From assembly GCA_028278125.1 (NCBI GenBank), contig JANQEY010000295.1, positions 1-18,213 of the forward strand: a DNA stretch of 18,213 nt. The letters are read 5' to 3'. The position numbers and the translations under genes are program-made. Positions 1 to 7,625 of this stretch are shown piece after piece. Position 1 is the stretch's first letter, and the number at the start of each line of letters is the position of its first letter. Under the pieces are notes generated by a model. It had not been told where the DNA came from, ran no database searches, and was given only the letters and a program-made list of their open reading frames with translations. The DNA comes from a bacterium (GTDB taxonomy: Bacteria; Electryoneota; Electryoneia; Electryoneales; Electryoneaceae).

Positions 1-209
1 GTCTTTTCTTCGGGCTGTTGAGGTTCTTCTTCAGGTAGAGGGTCTTCTCTGAATTTCTCATCAATATTAATGAGTAAATTCTTTATAGTTTCACGCTTAA
101 TCGTTGGAATACCTTTACTGGGAAGATTAAGGTTCAAATCACCTGGGTTTCTTTTGCTGTTCAGCAGATAGACGGTTCCCTCGTCTACTTTATATTTATG
201 AAGAAACAT
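1..209 (-). CDS. Hypothetical phage protein, C-terminus cut by the window edge
   Basis: The reading frame starts with ATG at 209 and stays open to the window edge, giving 69 visible residues. The start is well supported: it overlaps the stop of the preceding gene as TAATG, and a purine-rich GAGAGGAGA Shine-Dalgarno lies just upstream. The visible part begins MFLHKYKVDEGTVYLL, continues with a mixed charged stretch, and becomes rich in Glu, Pro and Gln near the edge (EEEPQQPEEK), which looks like a flexible linker. I do not recognise the family. Its coupling to the preceding gene suggests the same late structural operon. Confidence 0.75.
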   Translation of the reverse strand, partial: MFLHKYKVDEGTVYLLNSKRNPGDLNLNLPSKGIPTIKRETIKNLLINIDEKFREDPLPEEEPQQPEEK

Positions 210-763
210 TATTTCTCCTCTCTGGTATAAACTCTTTCAACAGAGGATTTTATGATATAATCTGAACAGATATCGCCAAAATCCCTGAAGACTTTATTAT
301 ACGCCTGTACATCGGTCAGCCCTTCTTCCTGACACATACTGATTTTGTCCACCAGTTTATCAATAACCTTGGTAGCAAAAGTATGGGCTATGCGAATAGC
401 CATCTTATTCATCTCAGAGGCCATCTTAGGAACAAGGACGCGTTTCAAATCACGGCTTGGTGTTATTCTCTTCGGTATAGAACCGTTATTCTTCTCACTC
501 AGGCTCTTCTCATACGAACCATACCCACGGTCAACAAGAGTCGTGGGCATCCCGTACACAAGCGGATTAACCTTTACAAGAGTTTCCGGACTTTCAGGTG
601 TATTAGCAAAAGGCCACTGAACCCATACTTTGCTCGTGGCCGGTATGATATGCGTTACTACACCGGTATAAGGAGTGACGTTCCAGTCCGTAATGAACTT
701 ACGGACGCAATCCCCTACCTTGAAAGCCTCTGGCCCTACCATCGAAGGGTATAATGCGGGCAT
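209..763 (-). CDS. Uncharacterised phage protein with SH3-like N-terminal part
   Basis: This is a 184-residue protein. A GTG six bases upstream (769) is in frame, but it lies inside the AGGAGG Shine-Dalgarno at 769-774. The ATG at 763 has ideal 5-base spacing and is therefore taken as the start. Residues about 13-65 (VGDCVRKF, then GVVTHIIPATSKVWVQWP) look like a small beta-barrel of SH3/KOW type, by pattern only. The central part is basic and Ser/Pro-rich. The C-terminal third is helical and contains MAIRIAHTFATKVID, one of the recurrent amphipathic motifs noted in the findings. The stop overlaps the next start as TAATG. Function is unknown; a structural or head-completion role is inferred from position only. 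Confidence 0.8.
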   Translation of the reverse strand: MPALYPSMVGPEAFKVGDCVRKFITDWNVTPYTGVVTHIIPATSKVWVQWPFANTPESPETLVKVNPLVYGMPTTLVDRGYGSYEKSLSEKNNGSIPKRITPSRDLKRVLVPKMASEMNKMAIRIAHTFATKVIDKLVDKISMCQEEGLTDVQAYNKVFRDFGDICSDYIIKSSVERVYTREEK

Positions 764-768
764 TGGCA

Positions 769-774
769 CCTCCT
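769..774 (-). promoter_or_regulatory. Shine-Dalgarno that fixes the start at 763
   Basis: The minus strand reads AGGAGGTGCCAATG. The AGGAGG is followed five bases later by ATG at 763, while the competing GTG overlaps the Shine-Dalgarno itself. This argues against the longer 186-residue form. Confidence 0.75.
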
Positions 775-807
775 ATCAAAAAAAGACAAGAAATAATTTA
801 GTTTTTA

Positions 808-1347
808 TTATTCCTGTACTTTCTGATAAGGAGCACTGGCTTTCTTGATCGGAACGGGGTTCTTTTTCTCACCCATTACCTGCTCGAAATTACTCTTGTT
901 GAAATTGTCCATGTAAGGCTCATCAGCTTCACGCTTGCGGACGTTGTAATTGAAACGGCCTGCCATGTAACTGGCTTCGTCGGCATCATACTTCAACGTG
1001 GTAGCTTCCCGACGACCTTCGATAACATCCGAAATCTTGTCGATTTCCAAAGCCATCTCGGGAGAAATGCTCTCGATTTCATCAGCTATCTTGTCCAGTC
1101 TTTCTGCGTACTCGGACGCATTTTTAAGGGCACTCATATCTTTTCCTCCTGCTTCTTTTTGTTCCAAATCTGCTTCAGTTTTCAATAAAGTTTTTACTCT
1201 TCCCAGAACTTTGTCTTGTACCTTTCCACTTCCATCTGGACCTTCCATAGGATCCCAACCAGCAATAGAAGTCACAGACTGACTTTCACTGAATTTGATA
1301 AGGTGATCACCTTTTTTCCCGGAATGGGTATAGATTTGATAGAACAT
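808..1347 (-). CDS. Hypothetical phage protein, charged and helical
   Basis: This is a 179-residue protein. ATG at 1347 is preceded by AAAGGAGAT at good spacing. The N-terminus has a short hydrophobic/basic part. Residues about 55-115 are rich in Glu, Asp, Lys and Ala and look helical or coiled-coil (for example KNASEYAERLDKIADEIES). The C-terminal part contains ASYMAGRFNYNV and ends in a lysine-rich tail. No catalytic motif, signal peptide or membrane segment is visible. The gene lies 13 bases downstream of the previous gene, consistent with co-transcription. I do not recognise the family. Confidence 0.8.
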   Translation of the reverse strand: MFYQIYTHSGKKGDHLIKFSESQSVTSIAGWDPMEGPDGSGKVQDKVLGRVKTLLKTEADLEQKEAGGKDMSALKNASEYAERLDKIADEIESISPEMALEIDKISDVIEGRREATTLKYDADEASYMAGRFNYNVRKREADEPYMDNFNKSNFEQVMGEKKNPVPIKKASAPYQKVQE

Positions 1348-1360
1348 ATCTATCTCCTTT

Positions 1361-1972
1361 CTATTTTTTATCTTTTTTGATTACGTTTTTTCCTTTTTCA
1401 CGAACAATCAGCGGTACACCGGTCTGTCTCACCCTCTGCATAACCCGCTGTTTCATCGGTATTTCCTTCCGGGTCAGACCCAACTGCTTCAGGATATGAG
1501 GCTTCACCGCTACAGGCTTCTCTTCTTTCTTCTTCTCTTTCTTCTTTTTTGCCTGAACACCGGGAGCCTTCATCTCATGACGGTTCGGTGGCATCGGAAT
1601 AGCCACGGCTACCTGAGGAGCAAGCATAGCATTCACTAAAACCCCAAAACGACTGGCATTCACTTTACCGTCGAAAAGACCGTTATCGTAGGAGCGGATT
1701 GCCAGGTTCAAGGCATCCTCCGCCGCCACTTTGTCATTGTATTTCTTAAGTATAGGGTTTATAAGTGTTTGCGCATATTTAACTAAGCGGTTATAGTCTA
1801 CATCACTGAAATCATTAGGACCTTGGTAAGGGCGCGTGTTGTCATGTCTTTCAACACTTTCATTGACAACCCGGTTGTCATAATTGAAATATTTGTATGC
1901 ATTATGCCTTACTTCAGGGAACTGACTTTTATATTTCTGAACCACATTCGGGACTAATAGAAGCAATTTCAT
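1361..1972 (-). CDS. Hypothetical phage protein with lysine/glutamate linker
   Basis: This is a 203-residue protein starting at ATG 1972, with GAAGGT upstream at rather long spacing. Residues 1-115 are mixed and probably folded, with an aromatic-rich stretch HNAYKYFNYDNR near residue 23 and a helical region around residues 60-95. A run of Lys and Glu (about residues 141-152, AKKKKEKKKEEK) forms a flexible linker, followed by a basic C-terminal segment of about 50 residues. No enzymatic motif is visible. The basic tail could bind DNA or acidic proteins, but that is only inference. The 54-base spacer upstream is AT-rich, with no convincing promoter or terminator. Confidence 0.78.
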   Translation of the reverse strand: MKLLLLVPNVVQKYKSQFPEVRHNAYKYFNYDNRVVNESVERHDNTRPYQGPNDFSDVDYNRLVKYAQTLINPILKKYNDKVAAEDALNLAIRSYDNGLFDGKVNASRFGVLVNAMLAPQVAVAIPMPPNRHEMKAPGVQAKKKKEKKKEEKPVAVKPHILKQLGLTRKEIPMKQRVMQRVRQTGVPLIVREKGKNVIKKDKK

Positions 1973-2026
1973 AGTTAAATACCTTCAATTATTATTGTTG
2001 CCTAAAAAATCATTATTAATAGATTA

Positions 2027-2806
2027 TCACAAGTACTGCACCTTCAATTCTCTATCTACAAAACTTTTAGCTACTCTATGAGCCATCTTTTTTTCTTTTT
2101 CAGAAGCAAATACTTTCGGCACAAATAAAGCAGACATACCAGCAAGGCAACCTACTATTATCCCTAAAATACCGCCCCCTACTTTAGCTACCATACTTGG
2201 TTTCACATCTATATTCATCTTTTCTATCTGACTTTCAACGGATCCTCCTGTACCCTCACCTACAACATCGGACACAAGATTTCCAAGTCCCATAGAAACT
2301 GCCATGGTACCCCCAAGAGCTGCTAAAATCTTTCGGTCAATCACATCTCCTGCATACAGCATGACAAAGTTATCTATAAAACCGAAAATAAATCCCTTAA
2401 CAAAAGCAGGGGCTGCACCTAAAATGAATCTTTTTAAAGGCCCTGCTTTTGTACCTGTGGCCTTTTCACCCCCATCAATTAATCCCTCTACTATATGTGA
2501 TTTTATCCTTTTTTCAAACTCACTTAGTGTCTTTTTATCGAGATTCTTCTTTATTTCTCCCCATGTTAATTTATCTACTTCCTTTTCTTCCGCCGCTTGC
2601 TTCTGGAGAGCTACTTTTCCAGCTGTATTTATCTGTTCACCTAATTCTCTTCCAAGGGCTTCAAGTTTTTTATCGCCCTCCAAACGCTTCATTATGGCAT
2701 CCCGGGCAAAACCTTTCGCTTTTTGTACAACAGATTTAAAAGTTCCTTTTAATTTCTCAAATCCCTTCAGCAGGAATTTTTTTATATCGAAGGCATCTTT
2801 TTGCAT
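2027..2806 (-). CDS. TMEM65-domain membrane protein
   Basis: This is a 259-residue protein. Residues 1-115 are soluble, helical and highly charged. Residues about 125-232 carry three likely membrane segments (about 131-152, 160-183 and 209-230). They hold motifs I recognise from the TMEM65 family: GFIFGFIDN at 138-146 and GNLVSDVVG at 175-183, followed by a Gly-rich third segment (GGGILGIIVGCLAGM). The order and spacing match my memory of eukaryotic and bacterial TMEM65 proteins; the human member is mitochondrial and linked to sodium/calcium exchange. The C-terminus ends with a short basic helix, AHRVAKSFV. ATG 2806 overlaps the previous stop as TAATG and has only a weak Shine-Dalgarno, implying translational coupling. 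The role in a phage is unknown; an inner-membrane function at infection or lysis is speculative. Confidence 0.85.
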   Translation of the reverse strand: MQKDAFDIKKFLLKGFEKLKGTFKSVVQKAKGFARDAIMKRLEGDKKLEALGRELGEQINTAGKVALQKQAAEEKEVDKLTWGEIKKNLDKKTLSEFEKRIKSHIVEGLIDGGEKATGTKAGPLKRFILGAAPAFVKGFIFGFIDNFVMLYAGDVIDRKILAALGGTMAVSMGLGNLVSDVVGEGTGGSVESQIEKMNIDVKPSMVAKVGGGILGIIVGCLAGMSALFVPKVFASEKEKKMAHRVAKSFVDRELKVQYL

Positions 2807-3099
2807 TATGACTCATTATCAAGGAATCGGGCTACAACGTTCCGGGCGAAACGACTGTTTCCCTTGGGTTTCAGCTCCTCAATCATTTCCGACAGATCAT
2901 CTACTTTATTCTTCAAAGTCAGGGCCATCTCAGATGATTCATTTATCAGCTTTCTGATATTATCACGCTCATCCTTTTCAATTGAACCGAGCCCCTTCTT
3001 TATTGGCATCTTAGAAAATTTCCCAAGACACTCGGTTAGCTCTCCCATAACTTTAAGAGATTTATTAACTTTCGCTCCTAAACCTTTTTTCTTCGGCAT
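2806..3099 (-). CDS. Small basic coiled-coil protein
   Basis: This is a 97-residue protein with ATG at 3099 and a GGAGGG Shine-Dalgarno six to seven bases upstream. The first 40 residues are lysine-rich. Residues about 40-76 form a probable coiled coil with regular hydrophobic spacing (for example MALTLKNKVDDLSEMIEEL). The C-terminus ends in FARNVVARFLDNES, an example of the recurrent amphipathic motif. Its stop is fused to the start of the TMEM65 gene (TAATG), so the two products are probably made in linked amounts and may act together. The family is not recognised. Confidence 0.8.
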   Translation of the reverse strand: MPKKKGLGAKVNKSLKVMGELTECLGKFSKMPIKKGLGSIEKDERDNIRKLINESSEMALTLKNKVDDLSEMIEELKPKGNSRFARNVVARFLDNES

Positions 3100-3136
3100 A
3101 TTTTTCCCTCCACATAGATTACAGAGGCACTAAGAA

Positions 3137-3649
3137 TTAAGAGATTATTAAAGAATTGTTATCTTCGCCTGTTGACCAGACACATAATTCTGCTACGGGG
3201 TGATTCACGTTAACCCCTATATTCTCAGTAGAGGCGTAATATGTTAAACCATCTGAACCGGTTGTTGTCGTCGCAGAATTAAACATGATTTGATTTGGAT
3301 ATTGATTTGATTTTATGTAGATTTTACCCACTTCGGAGGGAGTGAGGGCCTTGTTATAGACCCTCACATCTTTGATAGAGGCTTTTTTCTTTTCTTTCTT
3401 CTTACGTTCTTTCTTTTGTTTCTTTCGGAGTTCCTTCATATTATCAGGCATCTTCTGATAATCATTCCCCTCTTCACGGTATTTTTCCATGTAAACCTGC
3501 ATGAAATCAGAACGGTTGGTCTTGTTCTGTATATTTTTTCTCCGGCGCGGAGGCTTCACCTTCGGCTGTGACCTGAACTTCACCGTCACTTCACCCTCGG
3601 CTACATCTTTTGCAAGTTTACGAATATAACCATGAATAGAGTATAACAT
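3137..3649 (-). CDS. Hypothetical protein with basic middle and LamG-like C-terminal motif
   Basis: This is a 170-residue protein. ATG 3649 lies one base after the portal stop, with AAGG six bases upstream. A longer form would need a TTG at 3676 inside the portal gene and has no better ribosome site. Residues about 20-90 are extremely basic, with runs of Lys/Arg and a segment DFMQVYMEKYREEGNDYQK. At about residue 92 the character changes: IKDVRVYNKALTPSEV resembles the end of LamG/concanavalin-A-like domains, where such a motif closes the sandwich. About 55 further Ser/Thr/Asn-rich residues follow. A complete LamG domain is absent, so this may be a fusion of a basic phage protein with the tail of a fibre-type lectin domain. 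Function is unknown. Confidence 0.75.
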   Translation of the reverse strand: MLYSIHGYIRKLAKDVAEGEVTVKFRSQPKVKPPRRRKNIQNKTNRSDFMQVYMEKYREEGNDYQKMPDNMKELRKKQKKERKKKEKKKASIKDVRVYNKALTPSEVGKIYIKSNQYPNQIMFNSATTTTGSDGLTYYASTENIGVNVNHPVAELCVWSTGEDNNSLIIS

Positions 3650-3650
3650 A

Positions 3651-6600
3651 TTAAACCTTATCGAAAATTTGTTCAACTTTCTCAGGATGCTCTGAGAAAT
3701 ATTTCATAATCTTAGCCAATTTCTTCTGGTGCTCAACCACATTACTGAACCGTGACGCACCCTCTTCGGCCGGGGCTTCCTCCTTCGGCGCCATCTGCAA
3801 CTTCAGGTACTCAGCAATCTTCTCAGCAACATTCGTATTATCAACCAGAGGAGCAGCCACATTGGTATAGACATTCCTCATCACCTCATTGAATAGACTG
3901 TCGTTAACCGTAAACAGATCCCGCTCAATCTTATCCCGAGTCGCATCCGGGTCAATGTTAAGGATATCCAGTATGAGGTCAATAGAAACTGAACCCTTCT
4001 GATACAGCTGAAACGCCGCATCAAAGAACTGCTCATTATCCCGAATAGCCAGACGAGTGAAACTGATTTTCGGATAAAGCAGAACTTCATTACCGTAATC
4101 ATCATATTCCACAAAGCCCTTTTTCTTGGCAATCGGCTTAAACAGATAATTTTCAATATATTCCTGAATCACTTCCCGGAACAGAAGATACATAGTATTC
4201 ATTATCTCCAGAGATATCTTACTGCCAGTGTAAGTTCCCTCACCAGTCAGCACTTCCCGGGTCACACCGAGACCGGCAAGAAGCCTGTTCAGTGAACTCT
4301 CCATCTCAGCTTCAACATCCAGAAGACGACCACTGGAACCCATTTCCTCCCAGTGTATTTCATAGTTGGCCACGATACTGAAATCAGGATCCACCAGAGC
4401 CAAGTCAACCTGTTCTCTCAGATTATCTACGTCATCCTGATTCAGATCCTCAGCCCACACAATACGCATAGGAGTCATGTGACGGGATGCAATAGATGTC
4501 TGGGCCTGCCTAAGCTTATCCATCAGAATAAGGGTATTTATGCACCTTTCAACAATGGATACGCCGAGAGGCTCATACTGGGATTTCTTTCTTGCCAGAT
4601 GATAAACATGAGAACCGGTATTCGGATCGGTATCCAACGGAATCACACCGCTCTGGCGGACTTTCTCCCTCAATTCCCGGGAAATAGAATAATCAAGTTT
4701 CTTGGTAGGGTCAGTAGGATCAAGCGGTACATCTGACGTTAGGAATTTCCTCGTCTCAGGATCGGGCATGTATTCAATGGCGACTTCATCCGTAAGGGGA
4801 AGCTTCCTTACCCTAACCTGGTCAGGAGGAAGGATAAGGAGTTTCTTCCAGCCTTTATAGAGAGGATTTTTATCATTGATTTCATATTTATCCTGCAAAA
4901 GCTGGCTACGCTGTTTTGCTTCCTCTTTCTTTGAAGACAGTTCATCAGGCGCAATGCTTTCCTTCCAGTCATCCTCTTCAGCGAAAATGAAGCAATTATG
5001 AGTACTAAAACCTGCAACTTGATAAGTATGGTCTTCTTCTATCTCAAAATTATACACCAAATCATTGTATTCTTCTGTCTTAATATCCTTGATTTTAAAA
5101 GCAAGTCCCGCATCCGTCCTAATCCAATATCTCTCCATCCTCGAGAATTGCGCATCAGAAGGTATTTCTTTTGTTGAATGTTGCGTTATAATTCTACTGG
5201 ATTCCTCATCAGAAGTTATTATAGTATACATCTTTTTTGAGATAATATCATTTCCTTGAGGTAATGTTACATTTCTTTCTCTTCCCTCATTATAACTGAT
5301 AATTACACCACATTTTAGAGCGATATCCCTCACACCATCCATTACTGAACGGGAAGCCATCGAAATATTTACTATAGTATTTTTTTTCTCTCCACTATGA
5401 CTAACACACCCATCAGAATCAACCATACCAGCAAGAAAATGTTTCAATTTTTCTTCAGGTAATTGAACAAGCCACTCAGGAATTCTTTTGTGATTTTTGC
5501 CAAAAGATGTTTCACCAAAATTCTCTGCCCACCATTCAATAAAGGCAGGGTTAGAAATAACTCTTAAGAATATCTGATTATTTGATTCCCACTCAGTCAC
5601 ACAATCAGAACTGAATATCTTATTGAGAATTTTCCGGATACGGTCTACACCCTCAAAGTCCTTATCAATAACAATTTGCCATAGACCTCGGCCCCATGTA
5701 TCTCTTTCAGAATCACGAGCCAAAGTACCATCACCCAACCAATATCCAGCAAGATAAGCAAAATCATTATCGATCTCAATACCGTCTACAGCTTTCAAAA
5801 ATTTTGTTTTATGTATAGTGTATGTATCTGTTACTTCTACATAATCATCATTTAGAGGTAACCATTTTACTTGAGAACCCTTCTGAAAACCAGAAGCCCC
5901 TATTCTCTCATGGAATTTAACACTTAACTCTTTCCCCAATTTATAAATGACATTATTCAGAGTAGAAAGAGGAACATCAAAATCTTCTGATAATTGTTTT
6001 CTCGTTTTTATTGTAGGTTCCGATAATGAACTAAGCCATGAAATTAATTTTTTTCTTGCTCGAACAGCTATAGGGTTTCTCGGATGAGGCACTTTAAAAT
6101 TTAATTCATAGCCTTTTTCAACTTTTTTATAGCTATTTACATATTCAAAAGCTATATATTCGGTATCTTTTATTTCTGTAGGCCATGTTACTCTTACATA
6201 ATCATTTAAAGATAACTCTTCTGCCTGGACAAAAATAAACTCATCATCTCTCAGTATTTCTATTGGGTGTTCTTCAGATACAGGAAGTTCTCGAAAATCC
6301 TTCCAACATTTAATATTAAGTATCTGCTCTGAAGGTCTCGAGCATTTTTTCAGCACTTTCCTATACCGCCCCTTATCTGTTAATAATAAATCACCTATAT
6401 TAACATCTTCTGCTCTTTTTAATCCAAAGGGTGTTTTAACTAAAGCACGATCAGCAAGGCAGTTTCCAAATAAATAATATTCATGAGTGATTTCAATGAG
6501 GGTCTTAAAGAGCTTCATATCTTCACACATTTTCTGGAAGAATTTAAAGACATAATCATTCTGATGCTTATTCTTACCTTTGGGAGGAACGAGACGAAGT

Positions 6601-6950
6601 TTTGACAGAGGAAGCGTTGAATGAATATCTATCGCCTGACCTATTATTTCATTCGTGTTATAGAAGAAGCGATAAAAAGCCCGACGTTCACGTAGATTTT
6701 GGGGCTTCTCAAGAAAGTCTGTACTTAACTGGGGAGAATAAAATTGTGAGGTACCGCTGTCAAGAACATCGGTTCCCGTCCGGAAACTGAAACCACCCAT
6801 CGAAGTCGTTGTAGCGTATCGCCGTGCCCTTTTTTCGTTATCAGTAAGGTTATTTGTTACTTTCGGATTTACATCCGTACTGATAACCTGTCTCTTTGGC
6901 TTCGCTGCTTGATCCTTCGCAGTGACCACCCGTATACGTCTTTTAGCCAT
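3651..6950 (-). CDS. Portal protein precursor containing an intein
   Basis: This is a 1099-residue precursor. Removing the 489-residue intein leaves a portal protein of 610 residues, normal for the large T4 gp20-like class. The portal forms the dodecameric ring at the capsid vertex through which DNA is packaged and to which the neck binds. Portal-like features include the N-terminal stretch FYNTNEIIGQAIDIHSTLP, the core motif HEYYLFGN/CFIFAE (split by the intein), LGVSIVERCINTLILMDKL, and the helical stem and crown region around TGEGTYTGSKISLEIMNTMY. The C-terminus is Glu/Ala/Lys-rich. ATG 6950 is chosen over an in-frame TTG at 6953 because GGAGGAAG lies six bases before the ATG. The start overlaps the previous gene by eight bases. 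Confidence 0.93.
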   Translation of the reverse strand: MAKRRIRVVTAKDQAAKPKRQVISTDVNPKVTNNLTDNEKRARRYATTTSMGGFSFRTGTDVLDSGTSQFYSPQLSTDFLEKPQNLRERRAFYRFFYNTNEIIGQAIDIHSTLPLSKLRLVPPKGKNKHQNDYVFKFFQKMCEDMKLFKTLIEITHEYYLFGNCLADRALVKTPFGLKRAEDVNIGDLLLTDKGRYRKVLKKCSRPSEQILNIKCWKDFRELPVSEEHPIEILRDDEFIFVQAEELSLNDYVRVTWPTEIKDTEYIAFEYVNSYKKVEKGYELNFKVPHPRNPIAVRARKKLISWLSSLSEPTIKTRKQLSEDFDVPLSTLNNVIYKLGKELSVKFHERIGASGFQKGSQVKWLPLNDDYVEVTDTYTIHKTKFLKAVDGIEIDNDFAYLAGYWLGDGTLARDSERDTWGRGLWQIVIDKDFEGVDRIRKILNKIFSSDCVTEWESNNQIFLRVISNPAFIEWWAENFGETSFGKNHKRIPEWLVQLPEEKLKHFLAGMVDSDGCVSHSGEKKNTIVNISMASRSVMDGVRDIALKCGVIISYNEGRERNVTLPQGNDIISKKMYTIITSDEESSRIITQHSTKEIPSDAQFSRMERYWIRTDAGLAFKIKDIKTEEYNDLVYNFEIEEDHTYQVAGFSTHNCFIFAEEDDWKESIAPDELSSKKEEAKQRSQLLQDKYEINDKNPLYKGWKKLLILPPDQVRVRKLPLTDEVAIEYMPDPETRKFLTSDVPLDPTDPTKKLDYSISRELREKVRQSGVIPLDTDPNTGSHVYHLARKKSQYEPLGVSIVERCINTLILMDKLRQAQTSIASRHMTPMRIVWAEDLNQDDVDNLREQVDLALVDPDFSIVANYEIHWEEMGSSGRLLDVEAEMESSLNRLLAGLGVTREVLTGEGTYTGSKISLEIMNTMYLLFREVIQEYIENYLFKPIAKKKGFVEYDDYGNEVLLYPKISFTRLAIRDNEQFFDAAFQLYQKGSVSIDLILDILNIDPDATRDKIERDLFTVNDSLFNEVMRNVYTNVAAPLVDNTNVAEKIAEYLKLQMAPKEEAPAEEGASRFSNVVEHQKKLAKIMKYFSEHPEKVEQIFDKV
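4995..6461 (-). other. Intein with LAGLIDADG homing endonuclease, inserted in the portal
   Basis: Boundaries follow splice-site chemistry. The first residue is Cys (TGC, 6461-6459) opening CLADRALVKTPFG (block A). The last two residues are His-Asn (THN, ending at 4995), followed by Cys as the +1 extein residue. Block B is VSEEHPIEI at intein residues 61-69, with the conserved His at 65. Two LAGLIDADG motifs are intact: LAGYWLGDG (237-245) and FLAGMVDSDG (342-351), each with its acidic residue. Block F is YNFEIEEDHTYQVAGF. All splicing and nuclease residues I can identify are present, so both activities look functional. The intein is AT-richer than the exteins: a sampled 60-base line (6001-6060) is 30% GC against 48% at 4201-4260. 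This suggests separate acquisition. Confidence 0.95.
5939..6003 (-). other. Helix-turn-helix-like insert inside the intein
   Basis: Between splicing block B and the first LAGLIDADG motif, intein residues about 130-210 do not belong to either. Around residues 153-174 they read TRKQLSEDFDVPLSTLNN and onward, which has the spacing of a helix-turn-helix or winged-helix recognition unit. A DNA-recognition insert is known in some LAGLIDADG inteins. The assignment here is by pattern only, and the boundaries are approximate. Confidence 0.5.
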
Positions 6951-7332
6951 CAACTTCCTCCGCTATTTCTTCCGGTTCAGGTATGGGTTCCGGTGGTGGA
7001 ACTTTCGGTGTTATCTTTTTCTTCCGGGCTTTCTTTACCGGAGGTTTCGGTATATCCTCTTCGACAAATTTATACTTCGACATTGACCGCAAATTCGTTA
7101 TCCCTCTTACGAGAGAACCAGCCACATCCCTGTTTCTTCTTATGATTTGTACCAGTCGATAAAATTCTTCCAGACCTTCCATGGAACCCCGGGCAGCAGT
7201 TCTTTCTGTCATGAGTTGCATATTGCCCTGACGGTGCAAATCCTCGTAATTTATTAAAAATGTCTTCAATCTCTTTTCTAAATCAGTGCCTTCCTTTTGA
7301 ATAGCTTCCATCAATTTATTCAAGTCAGCCAT
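6943..7332 (-). CDS. Small helical protein preceding the portal gene
   Basis: This is a 129-residue protein with ATG at 7332, overlapping the previous stop by 13 bases. An AAGG lies about 11 bases upstream, so translation is probably coupled. Residues 1-85 are helical and charged, with a likely coiled coil (LMEAIQKEGTDLEKRLKTFL). The last 35 residues are a disordered Lys/Pro/Glu tail (KKARKKKITPKVPPPEP and onward). The gene overlaps the portal start by eight bases, so the two are produced together. Its position suggests a head-assembly or portal-associated role, but no known family is recognised. Confidence 0.8.
   Translation of the reverse strand: MADLNKLMEAIQKEGTDLEKRLKTFLINYEDLHRQGNMQLMTERTAARGSMEGLEEFYRLVQIIRRNRDVAGSLVRGITNLRSMSKYKFVEEDIPKPPVKKARKKKITPKVPPPEPIPEPEEIAEEVDG
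6954..6961 (-). promoter_or_regulatory. Portal Shine-Dalgarno
   Basis: The minus strand carries GGAGGAAG inside the end of the preceding gene, with GGAGG six bases before the portal ATG at 6950. This selects the ATG over the adjacent TTG. Confidence 0.7.
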
Positions 7333-7622
7333 TTGTGAGCAACCTTTCTCGCCATCATAAGGCGTTTAACTTGCCGGCTCACTTCAGACCTGAAAGTCTC
7401 ATCACCTGGGTTCCTACAAAAGAGCCCCTTTCTATCCAATATCTCCTTTAAATCATCCAGTTTCCCGGGACTTAGTTTTACACCTCTGCACTCTTCAGCA
7501 ATAGACTGCAGATAACCGTCCATGTCTTGGGCACCTGGCATAAAAGGATTTGGGGCTTGGTCAAACCTATTGTCATAGTAATACGGTATTGACTGTTCAG
7601 GGTCTTTCAGATCACCGGGCAT
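7320..7622 (-). CDS. Small hypothetical phage protein
   Basis: This is a 100-residue protein with ATG at 7622, three bases after the previous stop. AAGG lies about 11 bases upstream, so it is probably translated by coupling. The N-terminal part is polar and Pro/Tyr-rich (IPYYYDNRFDQAPNPFMPG). The middle is helical (LDDLKEILDRKGLF). The last residues are a strongly basic amphipathic helix, RLMMARKVAHKWLT, matching the recurrent motif. No catalytic motif or membrane segment is visible, and the family is not recognised. Confidence 0.78.
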   Translation of the reverse strand: MPGDLKDPEQSIPYYYDNRFDQAPNPFMPGAQDMDGYLQSIAEECRGVKLSPGKLDDLKEILDRKGLFCRNPGDETFRSEVSRQVKRLMMARKVAHKWLT

Positions 7623-7625
7623 ATG

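Noticed and set aside
770..807. Possible terminator in the A/T-rich gap
   Set aside because: I find no stem-loop of useful length, only A/T-rich sequence before the next gene.
2304..3133. Plus-strand frames opposite the TMEM65 and coiled-coil genes, rich in Ser, Phe and Pro
   Set aside because: They are antisense shadows. The minus-strand genes have Shine-Dalgarno sites or TAATG coupling and recognisable domains.
3881..5017. Small frames inside the portal gene in other registers
   Set aside because: They overlap the strongly supported portal and intein frame and have no ribosome sites or recognisable features.
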